A stretch of 64,000 nucleotides of DNA from Actinomadura rupiterrae (GCF_024172125.1 NZ_JAMZEA010000014.1:214045-278044); one strand, 5' to 3'. Shown: positions 42,116-52,357, numbered from the stretch's first letter. A program made the numbers and translations. Notes: a model not told the origin generated them from the sequence alone.

Positions 42116-42619
42116 CCCCCCGCGCGGCCCCTGGGCACCTCGGGGAGAGCCCGGCAGCGAGGAGGCTGCGGCCTGACCCCCGCGCGGCCCCTGGGCACCT
42201 CAGCCAGTGACCCTTGCGCAACCCGGACGTCTGATCCCCGTGACCCCACGCCGCCCGGGGCGTCTGGTCCCGGGCCCCCCACGCCGTCCTAGGGCGTCTG
42301 ATCCCGTGACACTCACGCCGTCCTAGGGCGTCTGATCCCGGGGAGGCCCGGAGCCTGACGCCCGCACGCGGCACCGGGGCGTCTGATCTCCAGGAGGCCG
42401 AGGTCCAGGCGTCCGCCCCCCCGGAGGCCTGGTGCCTGGGCCGCGGATGGTACCGGCGAGTCCTCGGGCGGCACCGGTGGGCTGATCCACGGCGGCTGAT
42501 CCCCGGCGGCGCCGGGGGGCTGGTGGGGGGTTGCCTGGAGGGGACCTCCTTCTTGGGGAGGAGTGCGGATCGCCGCGCAGGAGGGCAAGAGACCTGGTGC
42601 GACCTCCTAGGGTGAAGAC
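42116..42619. other. 504-bp repeat-bearing spacer
   Basis: No gene is supported here. The first part holds two copies of gcgcggcccctgggcacctc (near 42122 and 42182); the middle holds the stem-loop array described separately; the last 200 bases show nothing beyond GC-rich sequence before the kinase GTG start. Confidence 0.7.
42225..42392. repeat. degenerate repeat array with mini stem-loops
   Basis: The motif ggcgtctgatcccg recurs five times with small changes, about every 34-45 bases (near 42226, 42259, 42294, 42328 and 42379). Before three of them, ACGCC pairs with the GGCGT of the motif across 5-7 bases, so each unit can fold as a small hairpin. The two central units (near 42281 and 42315) match over about 26 bases. 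Confidence 0.75.
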
Positions 42620-43840
42620 GTGTCACCCCGCATCCGTGGTCTTCGCACTTTCCGTGCATGGTTGGCGGCGCGGCCGCAGGCGGCCGACGCCGTGCTGGCG
42701 CTCGCGCTGCTGGCGGTGGGGCTGCCGGAGCTGTTCCTTTCGCACCGGTCGGCGGAGGAGGTGCGGTACTTCGCCGAGCCGGACGCGCGGCAGGCGGTGG
42801 TCGTGTCGGTGATCACGCTGGCGCTGGCGTGGCGGCGGCTGTTCCCGCTGGTGACGCTCGCGGTGGTGCTGGTCGGGGAGTGCATGCTGGCGGCGTGGGT
42901 GTACCCGCCGTCCATCCCGGACGTGGTGGCGGTGATGCTGGCGATCTACAGCGTGGCGGCGCACCGGGCGCTGGCGCACAGCGTGCTGGGCGGGGTCGCG
43001 GCGCTGGTGGTGTTCAACGCGCTGCTGTGGTCGTTCCCGGTCGATCCGGGGCTGATGACGTTCCTGACCAACAACACGCTGGTGGTCGGGGTGTGGGTGC
43101 TGGGGCGGAACCTGCGGATGCGGCGGGCGTACTTCGCCGAGCTGGAGGACCGGGCGGCGCGGCTGGAGCGGGCGCGGGGGTCGGACGCGCGGGCGGCGCG
43201 GATCGAGGAGCGGTCGCGGATCGCGCGGGAGCTGCACGACGTGGTGGCGCACCATGTGAGCGTGATGACGGTGCAGGCGGGCGCGGCGCGGCGGATCATC
43301 GACCGGGACCCGGGGGGCGCGCGGGAGGCGATGTCGACGATCGAGGAGGTCGGGCGGACGGCGCTGAGCGAGATGCGGCGGATCGTGGGGGTGCTGCGGA
43401 CCGACCGGGACGAGCAGGCGGCGCGGGGGGAGCTGGCGCCGCAGCCGGGGCTGGGTGATCTCGGTGAGCTGCTGGACCACGTGCGGGAGACGGGGCTGTC
43501 GGTGCAGCTGTGGATCGAGGGTGAGGCGCGGACGCCGTCGCCGGGGGTGGACGTGGCGGCGTTCCGGCTGATCCAGGAGGCGCTGACGAACACGCTGAAG
43601 CATGCGGGTCCGCAGGCGCGGGCGTGGGTGCGGCTGCGCTACACCGGTGAGGACCTGACGGTGGAGATCGAGGACGACGGGCGCGGGACGGCGACGATCG
43701 TGGCGGACAACGGCGACAAGCCGGGGCACGGGCTGGTCGGGATGTACGAGCGGGTGGCTTTGTACGGCGGGGAGCTGCGGATCGGGCCGCGGGTCGGCGG
43801 GGGTTTCGGCGTGCGGGCGCGTTTCCCGCTGTCGGCGTGA
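42620..43840 (+). CDS. NarL-type sensor histidine kinase
   Basis: The protein has 406 residues: four to five membrane helices in the first 150 residues with short loops, a linker coiled coil (AARLERARGSDARAARI), then the HisKA_3 dimerisation domain with the phosphoacceptor His206 in RELHDVVAHHVS, and a HATPase domain with EALTNTLKHAG, DDGRG and GHGLVGMYERV. The start is a GTG. There is no large sensor domain outside, so the stimulus is probably sensed in the membrane. It pairs with the response regulator 158 bases downstream. Confidence 0.92.
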   Translation: MSPRIRGLRTFRAWLAARPQAADAVLALALLAVGLPELFLSHRSAEEVRYFAEPDARQAVVVSVITLALAWRRLFPLVTLAVVLVGECMLAAWVYPPSIPDVVAVMLAIYSVAAHRALAHSVLGGVAALVVFNALLWSFPVDPGLMTFLTNNTLVVGVWVLGRNLRMRRAYFAELEDRAARLERARGSDARAARIEERSRIARELHDVVAHHVSVMTVQAGAARRIIDRDPGGAREAMSTIEEVGRTALSEMRRIVGVLRTDRDEQAARGELAPQPGLGDLGELLDHVRETGLSVQLWIEGEARTPSPGVDVAAFRLIQEALTNTLKHAGPQARAWVRLRYTGEDLTVEIEDDGRGTATIVADNGDKPGHGLVGMYERVALYGGELRIGPRVGGGFGVRARFPLSA

Positions 43841-43997
43841 GAGGGGCGGGCCCGCCGCAGGGTGTGATCTTGGTCGTGCGGGGTGGTGCGGGGCCGGTGG
43901 CGGTGCCGTGCCGGGGGCCGGGGCGGCGTAGGGTGACCGGTGGATCGTGGAGTGCGGGTAGGGCGTGGAGCGCGTGGACGGACGGGACGGTGGCGGC

Positions 43998-44678
43998 GTG
44001 AGCACGGTACGGGTGCTGCTGGTGGACGACCAGCCGCTGCTGCGGACGGGGTTCCGGCTCATTCTGGAGGCCGAGCCCGACCTGGCGGTGGTGGGTGAGG
44101 CGGGCGACGGCGCGGCGGCGGTGGAGCTGACGCGGTCGCTGCTGCCGGACGTGGTGCTGATGGACATCCGGATGCCGGGTGTGGACGGGATCGAGGCGAC
44201 GCGGCGGATCATCCGGGACGGTGCGGCGTCGCACGACCCGAAGGTGCTGATCCTGACGACGTTCGACCTGGACGAGTACGTGATCGAGGCGGTGCGGGCG
44301 GGCGCGTCGGGGTTCCTGCTGAAGGACTCGCCGCCGGAGGACCTGGTGCAGGCGATCCGGATCGTGGCGGCGGGCGACGCGATCGTGGCGCCGAGCGTGA
44401 CGCGGCGGCTGCTGGACCGGTTCGCGACGCGGCTGCCGGCGGTGCGGGACTCCGCTCCCCCGCCGGGGCTGGACACCCTCACCGAGCGGGAGCGGGAGGT
44501 GCTGTCGCACGTGGCGCGGGGGCAGTCGAACGCGGAGATCGCCGCCGACCTGGTGGTGAGCGAGACGACGGTGAAGACGCACGTGGGGAACGTGCTGGCG
44601 AAGCTGGGCCTGCGGGACCGGGTGCAGGCGGTCGTGTACGCGTACGAGACCGGGATGAGCCGCCCCGGCCAGCAGTGA
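43998..44678 (+). CDS. NarL/LuxR-family response regulator
   Basis: The protein has 226 residues: receiver domain with acidic pair Asp10-Asp11, phosphoacceptor Asp56 in LMDIRMPG, Thr in LILTTFD and Lys in LLKDSP, then a LuxR-type HTH (LTEREREVLSHVARGQSNAEIAADLVVSETTVKTHV). I place the start at the GTG at 43998, giving the usual STVRVLLVDD beginning; a GTG at 43965 is in frame too. Works with the kinase upstream; the ABC exporter downstream is a plausible target. Confidence 0.92.
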   Translation: MSTVRVLLVDDQPLLRTGFRLILEAEPDLAVVGEAGDGAAAVELTRSLLPDVVLMDIRMPGVDGIEATRRIIRDGAASHDPKVLILTTFDLDEYVIEAVRAGASGFLLKDSPPEDLVQAIRIVAAGDAIVAPSVTRRLLDRFATRLPAVRDSAPPPGLDTLTEREREVLSHVARGQSNAEIAADLVVSETTVKTHVGNVLAKLGLRDRVQAVVYAYETGMSRPGQQ

Positions 44679-45081
44679 CCCCGGAGCGCGCCAGGCGCGG
44701 CCGTCGCGCCAGGCGCGGCCGTCGCGCCGACCCGTATCCGGCCGCCGGTGCCCGATGCGCCTCCCGGATGACCGGTACGCCTACCGAGTGACAAGCGCTC
44801 TCCGGGTGGCCGGTAGGCGGTCCCGGTAACCGGCGTGGCTCTCCGGTAATCCGCGGCGGGTCGTACCGGGGTATCCCCCGAGGGGCCTCCGTACCGGACG
44901 AGCAGGGCGTCCGTTTCGTCCTGCTGCGGCGTCCCTGATCGGTTTCCCTGGGGGACGGCTCCGGGGGGTCTACTCCCAGCGGACGATGGCGGCGCGGCGT
45001 CTCCTGCCCTGGGTGGAGTCGAAAGTCCGTTCCCTCGGGTCATGCCCCGCGGCGCTCGAACTCCTACTGTTTCGTGTGGAC

Positions 45082-45098
45082 CGGATCACATTGATCCG
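45082..45098. promoter_or_regulatory. 17-bp palindrome upstream of the ABC exporter
   Basis: CGGATCA-CAT-TGATCCG is a perfect dyad 103 bases upstream of the ATPase start, beside the TACTGTTTCGTG patch. Good operator candidate; the regulator is unknown. Confidence 0.45.
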
Positions 45099-45149
45099 AT
45101 CCGCCCGTCCCGGGTCCGGCGGTGTCCGGCGGCGCGACGGCGTCCGGCA

Positions 45150-45182
45150 TTCGACAGCGTTCAACTGCGTTCGACAGCGTTC
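45150..45182. repeat. direct repeat TTCGACAGCGTTC, two copies
   Basis: Copies at 45150-45162 and 45170-45182 are 20 bases apart center to center, two helical turns, just before the exporter ribosome site. Spacing suits a dimeric or paired activator such as a NarL-type regulator, which is inference. Confidence 0.5.
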
Positions 45183-45200
45183 GACCAAGAGGGAGCTCAC

Positions 45201-45995
45201 GTGACTGATTCCGCCCGCTCGACGACCGACGCGGCGCCCGCGCCCGGGGCGGGGGACTTCGCCGCGCGCTCGCAGCGGATCTCCAAGGTGTACGGGTCCG
45301 GCGACGCCCGCGTGATCGCGCTGGACGGGGTGACGGTCGGGATCCCGCGCGGCCGGTTCACCGCGGTGATGGGCCCGTCGGGGTCGGGCAAGTCGACGCT
45401 GATGCACTGCATGGCGGGGCTGGACTCGGTGACCGACGGCGAGGTGTTCATCGGCGACACGAACCTGACCCGGCTGAAGGACAAGGCGCTGACGCGGCTG
45501 CGCCGCGACAAGATCGGGTTCATCTTCCAGGCGTTCAACCTGGTGCCGACGCTGACGGCGCTGGAGAACATCACGCTGCCGATGGACATCGCGGGGCGGC
45601 GTCCCGATCCGGAGTGGCTGGACCGGGTGGTCGACACGGTGGGGCTGCGGCCGCGGCTGAAGCACCGGCCGAGCGAGCTGTCGGGCGGGCAGCAGCAGCG
45701 GGTGGCGTGCGCGCGGGCGCTGGCGTCCCGCCCGGAGATCATCTTCGCGGACGAGCCGACCGGGAACCTGGACTCGCGGTCGGGCGCGGAGGTGCTGGAG
45801 TTCCTGCGCTCGTCGGTGCGGGAGATGGGGCAGACGATCGTGATGGTCACCCACGACCCGTCCGCGGCGGCGTACGCCGACCAGGTGCTGTTCCTGACCG
45901 ACGGGCAGATCGTCGACACGATGGCGCAGCCGACCGCCGAGCGGGTGCTGGAGCGGATGAAGGGCTTCGAGCTGCCGGGGGTCTCGGCGCGATGA
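45201..45995 (+). CDS. MacB/LolD-type ABC transporter ATPase
   Basis: The protein has 264 residues. Walker A GPSGSGKST, the MacB-type FQAFNLVPTLTALENI, signature LSGGQQQRVACARAL, Walker B IIFADEPTGNLDS and the switch His in VTHDP are all intact. The start is a GTG with GAGGGAG upstream. Its stop overlaps the permease start in ATGA. It would drive the FtsX-type permease in a mechanotransmission or export complex. Confidence 0.93.
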   Translation: MTDSARSTTDAAPAPGAGDFAARSQRISKVYGSGDARVIALDGVTVGIPRGRFTAVMGPSGSGKSTLMHCMAGLDSVTDGEVFIGDTNLTRLKDKALTRLRRDKIGFIFQAFNLVPTLTALENITLPMDIAGRRPDPEWLDRVVDTVGLRPRLKHRPSELSGGQQQRVACARALASRPEIIFADEPTGNLDSRSGAEVLEFLRSSVREMGQTIVMVTHDPSAAAYADQVLFLTDGQIVDTMAQPTAERVLERMKGFELPGVSAR

Positions 45996-48499
45996 GTGCG
46001 GTTCCGATGGCGCGGGTGACCCTGCGCAACCTCGCGGCGCACAAGATCAGGCTGGTCCTGACGGCCGTCGCGGTGATCCTGGGTGTGGCGTTCGTGGCGG
46101 GGACGCTGGTGTTCACCGACACGATGAACAAGCGGTTCGACGACCTGTTCAACCGGATCGGGACGAACGTCGCGGTCGACGTCCGGTCGGTGAAGGTGGT
46201 CGACTCGGGGAACGACGGGGAGGCGCGTCCGCCGGTGCCGCAGGCGGTGCTGGCGAAGCTCCGGACGGTCGATGGCGTGAAGGACCCGGTCGGCACGGTC
46301 GACGGGTACGCGGCGCTGGTCGGCCGGAACGGGAAGGTCGTCGGGTCGGCGCAGAACGGCCCGCCGCAGCTCGGCACGAACTGGACCGGCGACGGGATCG
46401 CGCGGCTGGCGACGGGGCGCGCGCCCCAGGCGGCGGGCGAGGTCGTGATCGACAAGGCGTCGGCGAAGAAGGCCGGGTACAACCTCGGCGACGCGGTGAC
46501 GGTGCTGGTGAAGTCCGGTCCGCAGCACGCGACGCTGGTCGGCACCGCCGACATCGGCGACATGATGGGCGCGACGCTGGTGGCGTTCGACACGACCACC
46601 GCGCAGAAGCTGCTGCTGAAGCCCGGCTACTACAGCGAGATCCGGATGGGCTCGACCGGCGCGGACGAGGCGACGCTGCGGGACCGGGTCGCCAAGGTGC
46701 TGCCGTCCGGGACCGAGGCGGTCACCGGCGCCAAGCTGCGCGATGAGAACAAGTCGCAGGTCGCGTCGTTCATGAGCTTCTTCCGGACGTTCCTGCTGGT
46801 GTTCGCGCTGATCTCGATCTTCGTCGGGGCGTTCATCATCTTCAACACCTTCTCGATGCTGGTCGCGCAGCGCACCCGCGAGCTGGCGCTGCTGCGCGCG
46901 ATCGGCGCGGCGCGCTCGCAGGTGACGCGGGCGGTGATCGGCGAGGCTGTCGCGGTCGGGTTCGTCGGGTCGACGCTGGGGCTGCTCGCCGGGGTCGGGC
47001 TGGCGGAGCTGCTGCAGTCCACGACCGGGTCGGGCGGGTCGCTGACGTTCACCGTGACGCCGGTGATCTGGTCGTACACCGTCGGGATCGTGGTGACGGT
47101 CGTGTCGGCGTACTTCCCGGCGCGGCGCGCGGCGAAGGTCCCGCCGGTCGCGGCGATGCGCGACGACGTGGCGCTGCCGCAGCGGTCGATGCGGATCCGG
47201 CTGGCGCTGGGGTCGCTGCTGACGCTGGCGGGCGCGGCGCTGATGGGCCTCGGCCTGTTCGGGCACGTGTCGAACCCGGCGGTGCCGGTCGGCGCGGGCG
47301 CGTTCGCGGTGTTCCTCGGCGTGGCGCTGCTCGCCCCGGTGATCAGCAAGCCGGCGGTGCGGGTGCTGGGCTGGCCGTTCGCGCGGCTGCTGCGCACCCC
47401 GGGCCGGCTCGCGCGGCAGAACGCGCTGCGCAACCCGCGCCGCACCGCGGCGACCGCGTCCGCGCTGATGATCGGCCTGGCGCTGATCACGGCGGTGAAC
47501 GTGCTCGGGTCGTCGATGCGGTCGTCGGTGGAGTCGCAGGTCGACAAGCAGTTCGGCGCGGACTACGTGATCGAGCCGAACGGCGCGGGCGGCCTGTCGC
47601 CCGAGCTGGTCGCGAAGGTGAAGAAGACCGACGGCGTGACCGCGGCGGGCGCGGTGTACTCGGGCAGCGCGAAGGTCTCCGGGAAGCGCGTGTCGTACTC
47701 GGCCGGTGACACCGCCGAGCTGCTGTCGGGGACGCGCGCGAAGTTCGTGTCGGGGTCGCAGACGCTCCCCCGGGACGGGATGTTCGTCGACGAGGACACC
47801 GCCAAGCACAACTCCTGGACGGTCGGATCGTCGGTACCGCTGCTCTTCCCCGACGGGAAGACCGAGACGCTGAAGATCGCCGGTATCTACGCCAAGAACC
47901 AGTTCCTCGGCGGCCGGGTCATCAACGAGGGCGCCTACCTCGCGCACACCGCCGACCCGTCGGTCGAGGTGATCATCGTGAACGCGAAGAAGGCGGGCGC
48001 GGAGACCAAGCACGCGCTGGAGCAGACGCTGTCGGCCCGTCCGGACGTGAAGGTGCAGGACCAGGCGACGCTGAAGGCCGACGCGCGCAAGCAGATCGAC
48101 GGGTTCGTGTCGTTCCTGACGATCCTGCTGGTGATGTCGGTGATCATCGCCGCCGTCGGAGTGATCAACACGCTGGCGCTGTCGGTGATCGAGCGGACCC
48201 GGGAGATCGGGCTGCTCCGCGCGATCGGGATCAGCCGCCGGCAGCTGCGCCGCATGATCCGCGCCGAGTCGGTCGTGATCGCGGTGTTCGGCGCCGTCCT
48301 CGGCATCGGCATCGGCGTCGCGTTCGGCGCCGCGCTGCAGCACGCGCTGCGCAAGCAGGGCCTGAACGTCCTGTCGGTGCCGGTCGGGACGCTCATCACC
48401 TACCTGGTGGTCGCGGCGGTGATCGGCGTCCTGGCGGCGCTGTGGCCCGCCTGGCGCGCCGGACGCATGGACGTCCTCAAGGCCATCTCCACCGAGTGA
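45992..48499 (+). CDS. FtsX-family ABC permease
   Basis: The protein has 835 residues. The layout is an N-terminal helix, a MacB-like extracellular domain, an FtsX domain with three helices (FLLVFALISIFVGAFIIFNTFSM), a second set (RQNALRNPRRTAATASALMIGLAL), another extracellular domain and a final FtsX domain (ILLVMSVIIAAVGVINTLAL). TRELALLRAIGAARSQV and TREIGLLRAIGISRRQL are the paired coupling helices. This duplicated form is common in actinobacteria. Exported compound unknown; antimicrobial peptide resistance or lipoprotein handling are options. Confidence 0.92.
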   Translation: MSAVPMARVTLRNLAAHKIRLVLTAVAVILGVAFVAGTLVFTDTMNKRFDDLFNRIGTNVAVDVRSVKVVDSGNDGEARPPVPQAVLAKLRTVDGVKDPVGTVDGYAALVGRNGKVVGSAQNGPPQLGTNWTGDGIARLATGRAPQAAGEVVIDKASAKKAGYNLGDAVTVLVKSGPQHATLVGTADIGDMMGATLVAFDTTTAQKLLLKPGYYSEIRMGSTGADEATLRDRVAKVLPSGTEAVTGAKLRDENKSQVASFMSFFRTFLLVFALISIFVGAFIIFNTFSMLVAQRTRELALLRAIGAARSQVTRAVIGEAVAVGFVGSTLGLLAGVGLAELLQSTTGSGGSLTFTVTPVIWSYTVGIVVTVVSAYFPARRAAKVPPVAAMRDDVALPQRSMRIRLALGSLLTLAGAALMGLGLFGHVSNPAVPVGAGAFAVFLGVALLAPVISKPAVRVLGWPFARLLRTPGRLARQNALRNPRRTAATASALMIGLALITAVNVLGSSMRSSVESQVDKQFGADYVIEPNGAGGLSPELVAKVKKTDGVTAAGAVYSGSAKVSGKRVSYSAGDTAELLSGTRAKFVSGSQTLPRDGMFVDEDTAKHNSWTVGSSVPLLFPDGKTETLKIAGIYAKNQFLGGRVINEGAYLAHTADPSVEVIIVNAKKAGAETKHALEQTLSARPDVKVQDQATLKADARKQIDGFVSFLTILLVMSVIIAAVGVINTLALSVIERTREIGLLRAIGISRRQLRRMIRAESVVIAVFGAVLGIGIGVAFGAALQHALRKQGLNVLSVPVGTLITYLVVAAVIGVLAALWPAWRAGRMDVLKAISTE

Positions 48500-48517
48500 C
48501 AAACCCGCACCCCCACA

Positions 48518-48554
48518 CCGCGGCCCCGAGCACCCGCCCGGGGCCGCGGCTTTT
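48518..48554 (+). terminator. intrinsic terminator of the ABC exporter
   Basis: CCGCGGCCCCG pairs perfectly with CGGGGCCGCGG around a 10-base loop and is followed by CTTTTCCC. It begins 19 bases after the permease stop. Confidence 0.88.
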
Positions 48555-48674
48555 CCCATGCCCAGGGCCCTCGGCCGAAGGACGCGCCCGGGCCTCCGCA
48601 TGGCTGCGCCCCCGATGCCCCACGCAACGGCGCCACCCGGGGCCACCACGCGACAGCGCCAACGGGGCTTCCGC

Positions 48675-48732
48675 GTGGCGGCGCGCCTGGCGGCCTGCGT
48701 GCAGTGGCGGCGCGCCTGGCGGCCTGCGTGCA
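48675..48732. repeat. 29-bp perfect tandem duplication
   Basis: The unit starting gtggcggcgcgcctgg occurs at 48675-48703 and again, identical, at 48704-48732, followed by the first letters of a third copy. It contains gcggcgcgcctggcggc, so each copy can fold. Confidence 0.9.
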
Positions 48733-48948
48733 GTGGCACTGCGCTGCGCCACGTTCGCGCGTCCGCCTGGGCCGCCGCTCGGGGCAGGCGTCCGGAGGCA
48801 TGGCAGTCGCGGGGGCGGGAAGGGCGCGGGTGTGGGAAAGCGGCCGGCCCGGACGGACGGGGTCCGTGCGGGCCGGTCGCTGTGCAGGTGACGCGTGTTC
48901 AGCGGGTCGGGACGGGACGAGCTCCCGGTCGTCCCGTCCCGGGGACCG

Positions 48949-50040
<1,092 letters not shown>

Positions 50041-50105
50041 GATGTCTCCGCGATCTTGCTAGGGGGGAGCGGGTCCCCCGGGTGTGCGCCGGGCTCCACG
50101 GGCAG

Positions 50106-50135
50106 GGCACGCCGGGCCGGTCCGGCACCGGCGTG
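50106..50135 (-). other. intercistronic hairpin between the two ATPases
   Basis: GCACGCCGG and CCGGCGTGC form a 9-bp perfect stem with a 12-base loop, in the 109-base gap between the two ATPase genes. Likely an mRNA processing or stability element. Confidence 0.4.
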
Positions 50136-50149
50136 CGCCATCCGCGGGG

Positions 50150-51241
50150 TCACAGCTTCGGCCGGATCTCGTCGGCGAAGATCTGCCGCCGCTTGTCCGC
50201 GTGCAGGTGGCAGGCCACCAGGTGCCCGGCCGCGGTCTCCCGCAGCTCCGGGCGCTCGCTGGTGCTGAGCCCGCCGGTCTGGTCGGAGTAGGGGCAGCGC
50301 GGGTTGAACGCGCAGCCCTGCGGCAGGTTGATCAGGCTCGGCGGGGACCCGGGGATCGGCTGCAGCCGCTCGCTGCGGTGCCGGTCCAGCCGCGGCATCG
50401 AGCCGAGCAGGCCCCAGGTGTAGGGGTGCTCGGGCTCGTGGAACACCTCGTTGGCGGTGCCCCGCTCGATGCACCGGCCGCCGTACATGACCAGCACGTC
50501 GTCGCTCAGCTCCGCGGTCACACCCAGGTCGTGGGTGATCATGATGATCGCGGAGTTGAACTCCTGCTGCAGGTCCCGGATCAGGTCCAGGATCTGCGCC
50601 TGCACGGTCACGTCGAGCGCGGTGGTCGGCTCGTCGGCGATCAGCAGCTCCGGGTCGCAGGACAGCGCCATCGCGATCATGGCGCGCTGCCGCATGCCGC
50701 CGGAGAACTGGTGCGGGTAGTCGTCCACCCGCTTGTCCGGCTTGGGGATGCCGACGCGGCCGAGCATGTCGATGGCGTGCTTGCGCGCCACCGCCTTCGA
50801 CACGTCGTTGTGCACCCGGTACGCCTCGATGATCTGCGCGCCGACGGTGTAGAACGGGTGCATCGCCGACAGCGGGTCCTGGAAGATCATCGCCATGTTC
50901 CGGCCGCGGAGCCGGCGGACCTGCTCCTCCGACGCCGACACCAGCTCGGTGCCATCCAGCCAGATCTCGCCCGACACCTTGGCGTTGCGCCGGTTGTGCA
51001 GGCCGAGGATGCCGAGGCTGGTGACCGACTTGCCGGAGCCGGACTCGCCGACGATGCCGAGGGTCTTGCCCCGCTCCAGCTTGAACGACAGCCCGTCCAC
51101 GGACTTGACCAGGCCGTCGTCGGTCGGGAAGTGGATCTTCAGGTCGCGCAGTTCGAGGAACGAGGAGGACGGCGCGGTACCGGCGTTGACCTCCGCGGGT
51201 CCGCCGTTGAGGGTCTCGGCGGGGCGCTTGGCGTCACTCAT
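50150..51241 (-). CDS. peptide ABC transporter ATPase (DppD/OppD type)
   Basis: The protein has 363 residues. Walker A GESGSGKSV, FQDPLSAMHPFYTVG, signature FSGGMRQRAMIAMALS, Walker B LLIADEPTTALD and the C-terminal Cys-rich extension (GCAFNPRCPYSD). Its ATG overlaps the upstream permease stop by one base (TGATG), so the two are coupled. Confidence 0.94.
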   Translation of the reverse strand: MSDAKRPAETLNGGPAEVNAGTAPSSSFLELRDLKIHFPTDDGLVKSVDGLSFKLERGKTLGIVGESGSGKSVTSLGILGLHNRRNAKVSGEIWLDGTELVSASEEQVRRLRGRNMAMIFQDPLSAMHPFYTVGAQIIEAYRVHNDVSKAVARKHAIDMLGRVGIPKPDKRVDDYPHQFSGGMRQRAMIAMALSCDPELLIADEPTTALDVTVQAQILDLIRDLQQEFNSAIIMITHDLGVTAELSDDVLVMYGGRCIERGTANEVFHEPEHPYTWGLLGSMPRLDRHRSERLQPIPGSPPSLINLPQGCAFNPRCPYSDQTGGLSTSERPELRETAAGHLVACHLHADKRRQIFADEIRPKL

Positions 51242-52266
51242 CAGCCCAGCCTCACTCTCGGGTCGATGACCGCGTACAGCAGGTCCACGATCAGGTTCGC
51301 CACCACGATGAACAGCGCGGCGACCAGCGTCACGCCGAGCACCACGGGCAGGTCGTTGCCGACGATGCCGTCGATGGACAGCTGGCCGAGGCCCGGGATG
51401 CCGAAGGTGTGCTCGGTCAGCACCGCGCCGCCGAGCAGCAGACCCAGATCCATGCCGAAGACCGTGAGGATGGGCGTCAGGGTCGAGCGCAGCGCGTGCT
51501 TGGCGATGACCGCCCGTTCCGCCAGGCCCTTCGCGCGCGCGGTGCGGATGTAGTCCTCACCGAGCGTCTCGAGCATGCCGGCGCGGGTGAGCCGCGCGTA
51601 GGTCGCCGCGTACAGGAACGCCAGCGTGATCCACGGCAGGATCAGCGACTGGAACCACGTCCCCGGGTTCTGCGAGAACGGCACGTAGCTGCCGCCGCCC
51701 GGGAGCACGTCGAGGTTGTAGGAGAAGATCTGCATGGACAGCAGGCCGGTGAAGTAGATCGGCAGCGACACGCCCGCCAGCGCGATCACCATCGCCGCGC
51801 GGTCCCAGATGCTGCCGCGCTTGAGCGCCGACAGGATGCCGGTCGCGACGCCGGACAGCAGCCAGATGATCGCGGCGCCGGCCGCCAGCGACAGCGTCGC
51901 GGGCGCGCGGTCCTCCAGCTGCGGCAGGACGGCCTGGTTGTTCTTGAACGAATAGCCGAAGCACGGCGCCGAGCAGTGCTCCTTGGACGGGCCGTTGTTG
52001 AAGTCCTGGCCCGCGACGACACCCTGGATCCACTTGCCGTACTGCACCCAGATCGGCTTGTCCAGGTTGAGCCGGTGCTTGGTCTGCGCGATGGCCTCGG
52101 CCGTCGGGGCCTTGCCGACGAAGGAGGCGGCCAACTGGTCGTTGGTCTGTCCGACGAGCTTCGGGATGCCGAAGAAGATGCCGAACACCACCACGCTGAC
52201 GATCAGCAGCATGATGACGGCCCCGATGAGGCGCCTGATGAGATATGCGAACACTATGCGCGGCAT
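51241..52266 (-). CDS. peptide ABC transporter permease (DppB/OppB type)
   Basis: The protein has 341 residues: N-terminal helix (AYLIRRLIGAVIMLLIVSVVVFGIFF), a large extracellular loop (about 40-115, including CSAPCFGYSF), then five helices with the binding-protein-dependent transport signature ARAKGLAERAVIAKHALRSTLTPI. The ATG at 52266 abuts the long hairpin at 52267-52314, whose 3' arm would hide its ribosome site. Confidence 0.94.
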   Translation of the reverse strand: MPRIVFAYLIRRLIGAVIMLLIVSVVVFGIFFGIPKLVGQTNDQLAASFVGKAPTAEAIAQTKHRLNLDKPIWVQYGKWIQGVVAGQDFNNGPSKEHCSAPCFGYSFKNNQAVLPQLEDRAPATLSLAAGAAIIWLLSGVATGILSALKRGSIWDRAAMVIALAGVSLPIYFTGLLSMQIFSYNLDVLPGGGSYVPFSQNPGTWFQSLILPWITLAFLYAATYARLTRAGMLETLGEDYIRTARAKGLAERAVIAKHALRSTLTPILTVFGMDLGLLLGGAVLTEHTFGIPGLGQLSIDGIVGNDLPVVLGVTLVAALFIVVANLIVDLLYAVIDPRVRLG

Positions 52267-52314
52267 CGCCCGCCGACCGGAGCTGACCGGTGGGTCACCT
52301 CCGGTCGGCGGGCG
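52267..52314 (-). promoter_or_regulatory. long hairpin between binding-protein and permease genes
   Basis: A perfect 16-bp stem (52267-52282 with 52299-52314), then a one-base mismatch and a 5-bp inner stem TGACC/GGTCA around a 4-base loop. It ends one base before the permease ATG, so the ribosome site region is inside the stem. Expected to protect the upstream binding-protein mRNA and lower permease translation. Confidence 0.7.
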
Positions 52315-52357
52315 TCGCCTTCACCTGCCTTCAGGACTTCGAGTAGCGGGGCCGCTA

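Larger units (their letters stand above)
44679..45200. other. 522-bp spacer with repeats and palindromes
   Basis: No gene is supported. It holds a tandem 18-base repeat (cgcgccaggcgcggccgt, near 44695 and 44713), an inverted repeat CGCCTACCG/CGGTAGGCG (44778-44786, 44811-44819), the dyad at 45082-45098 and the direct repeat at 45150-45182. It must carry the promoter of the ABC exporter operon. Confidence 0.6.
48500..48948. other. 449-bp spacer between convergent operons
   Basis: Holds the exporter terminator, a 29-base tandem repeat and GC-rich sequence with no supported gene. The peptide transporter operon ends against it from the other side. Confidence 0.6.

Noticed and set aside
42116..42619. 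CRISPR array
   Set aside because: Repeats are degenerate, spacers are repeat-like themselves and unit lengths vary; no cas gene is near.
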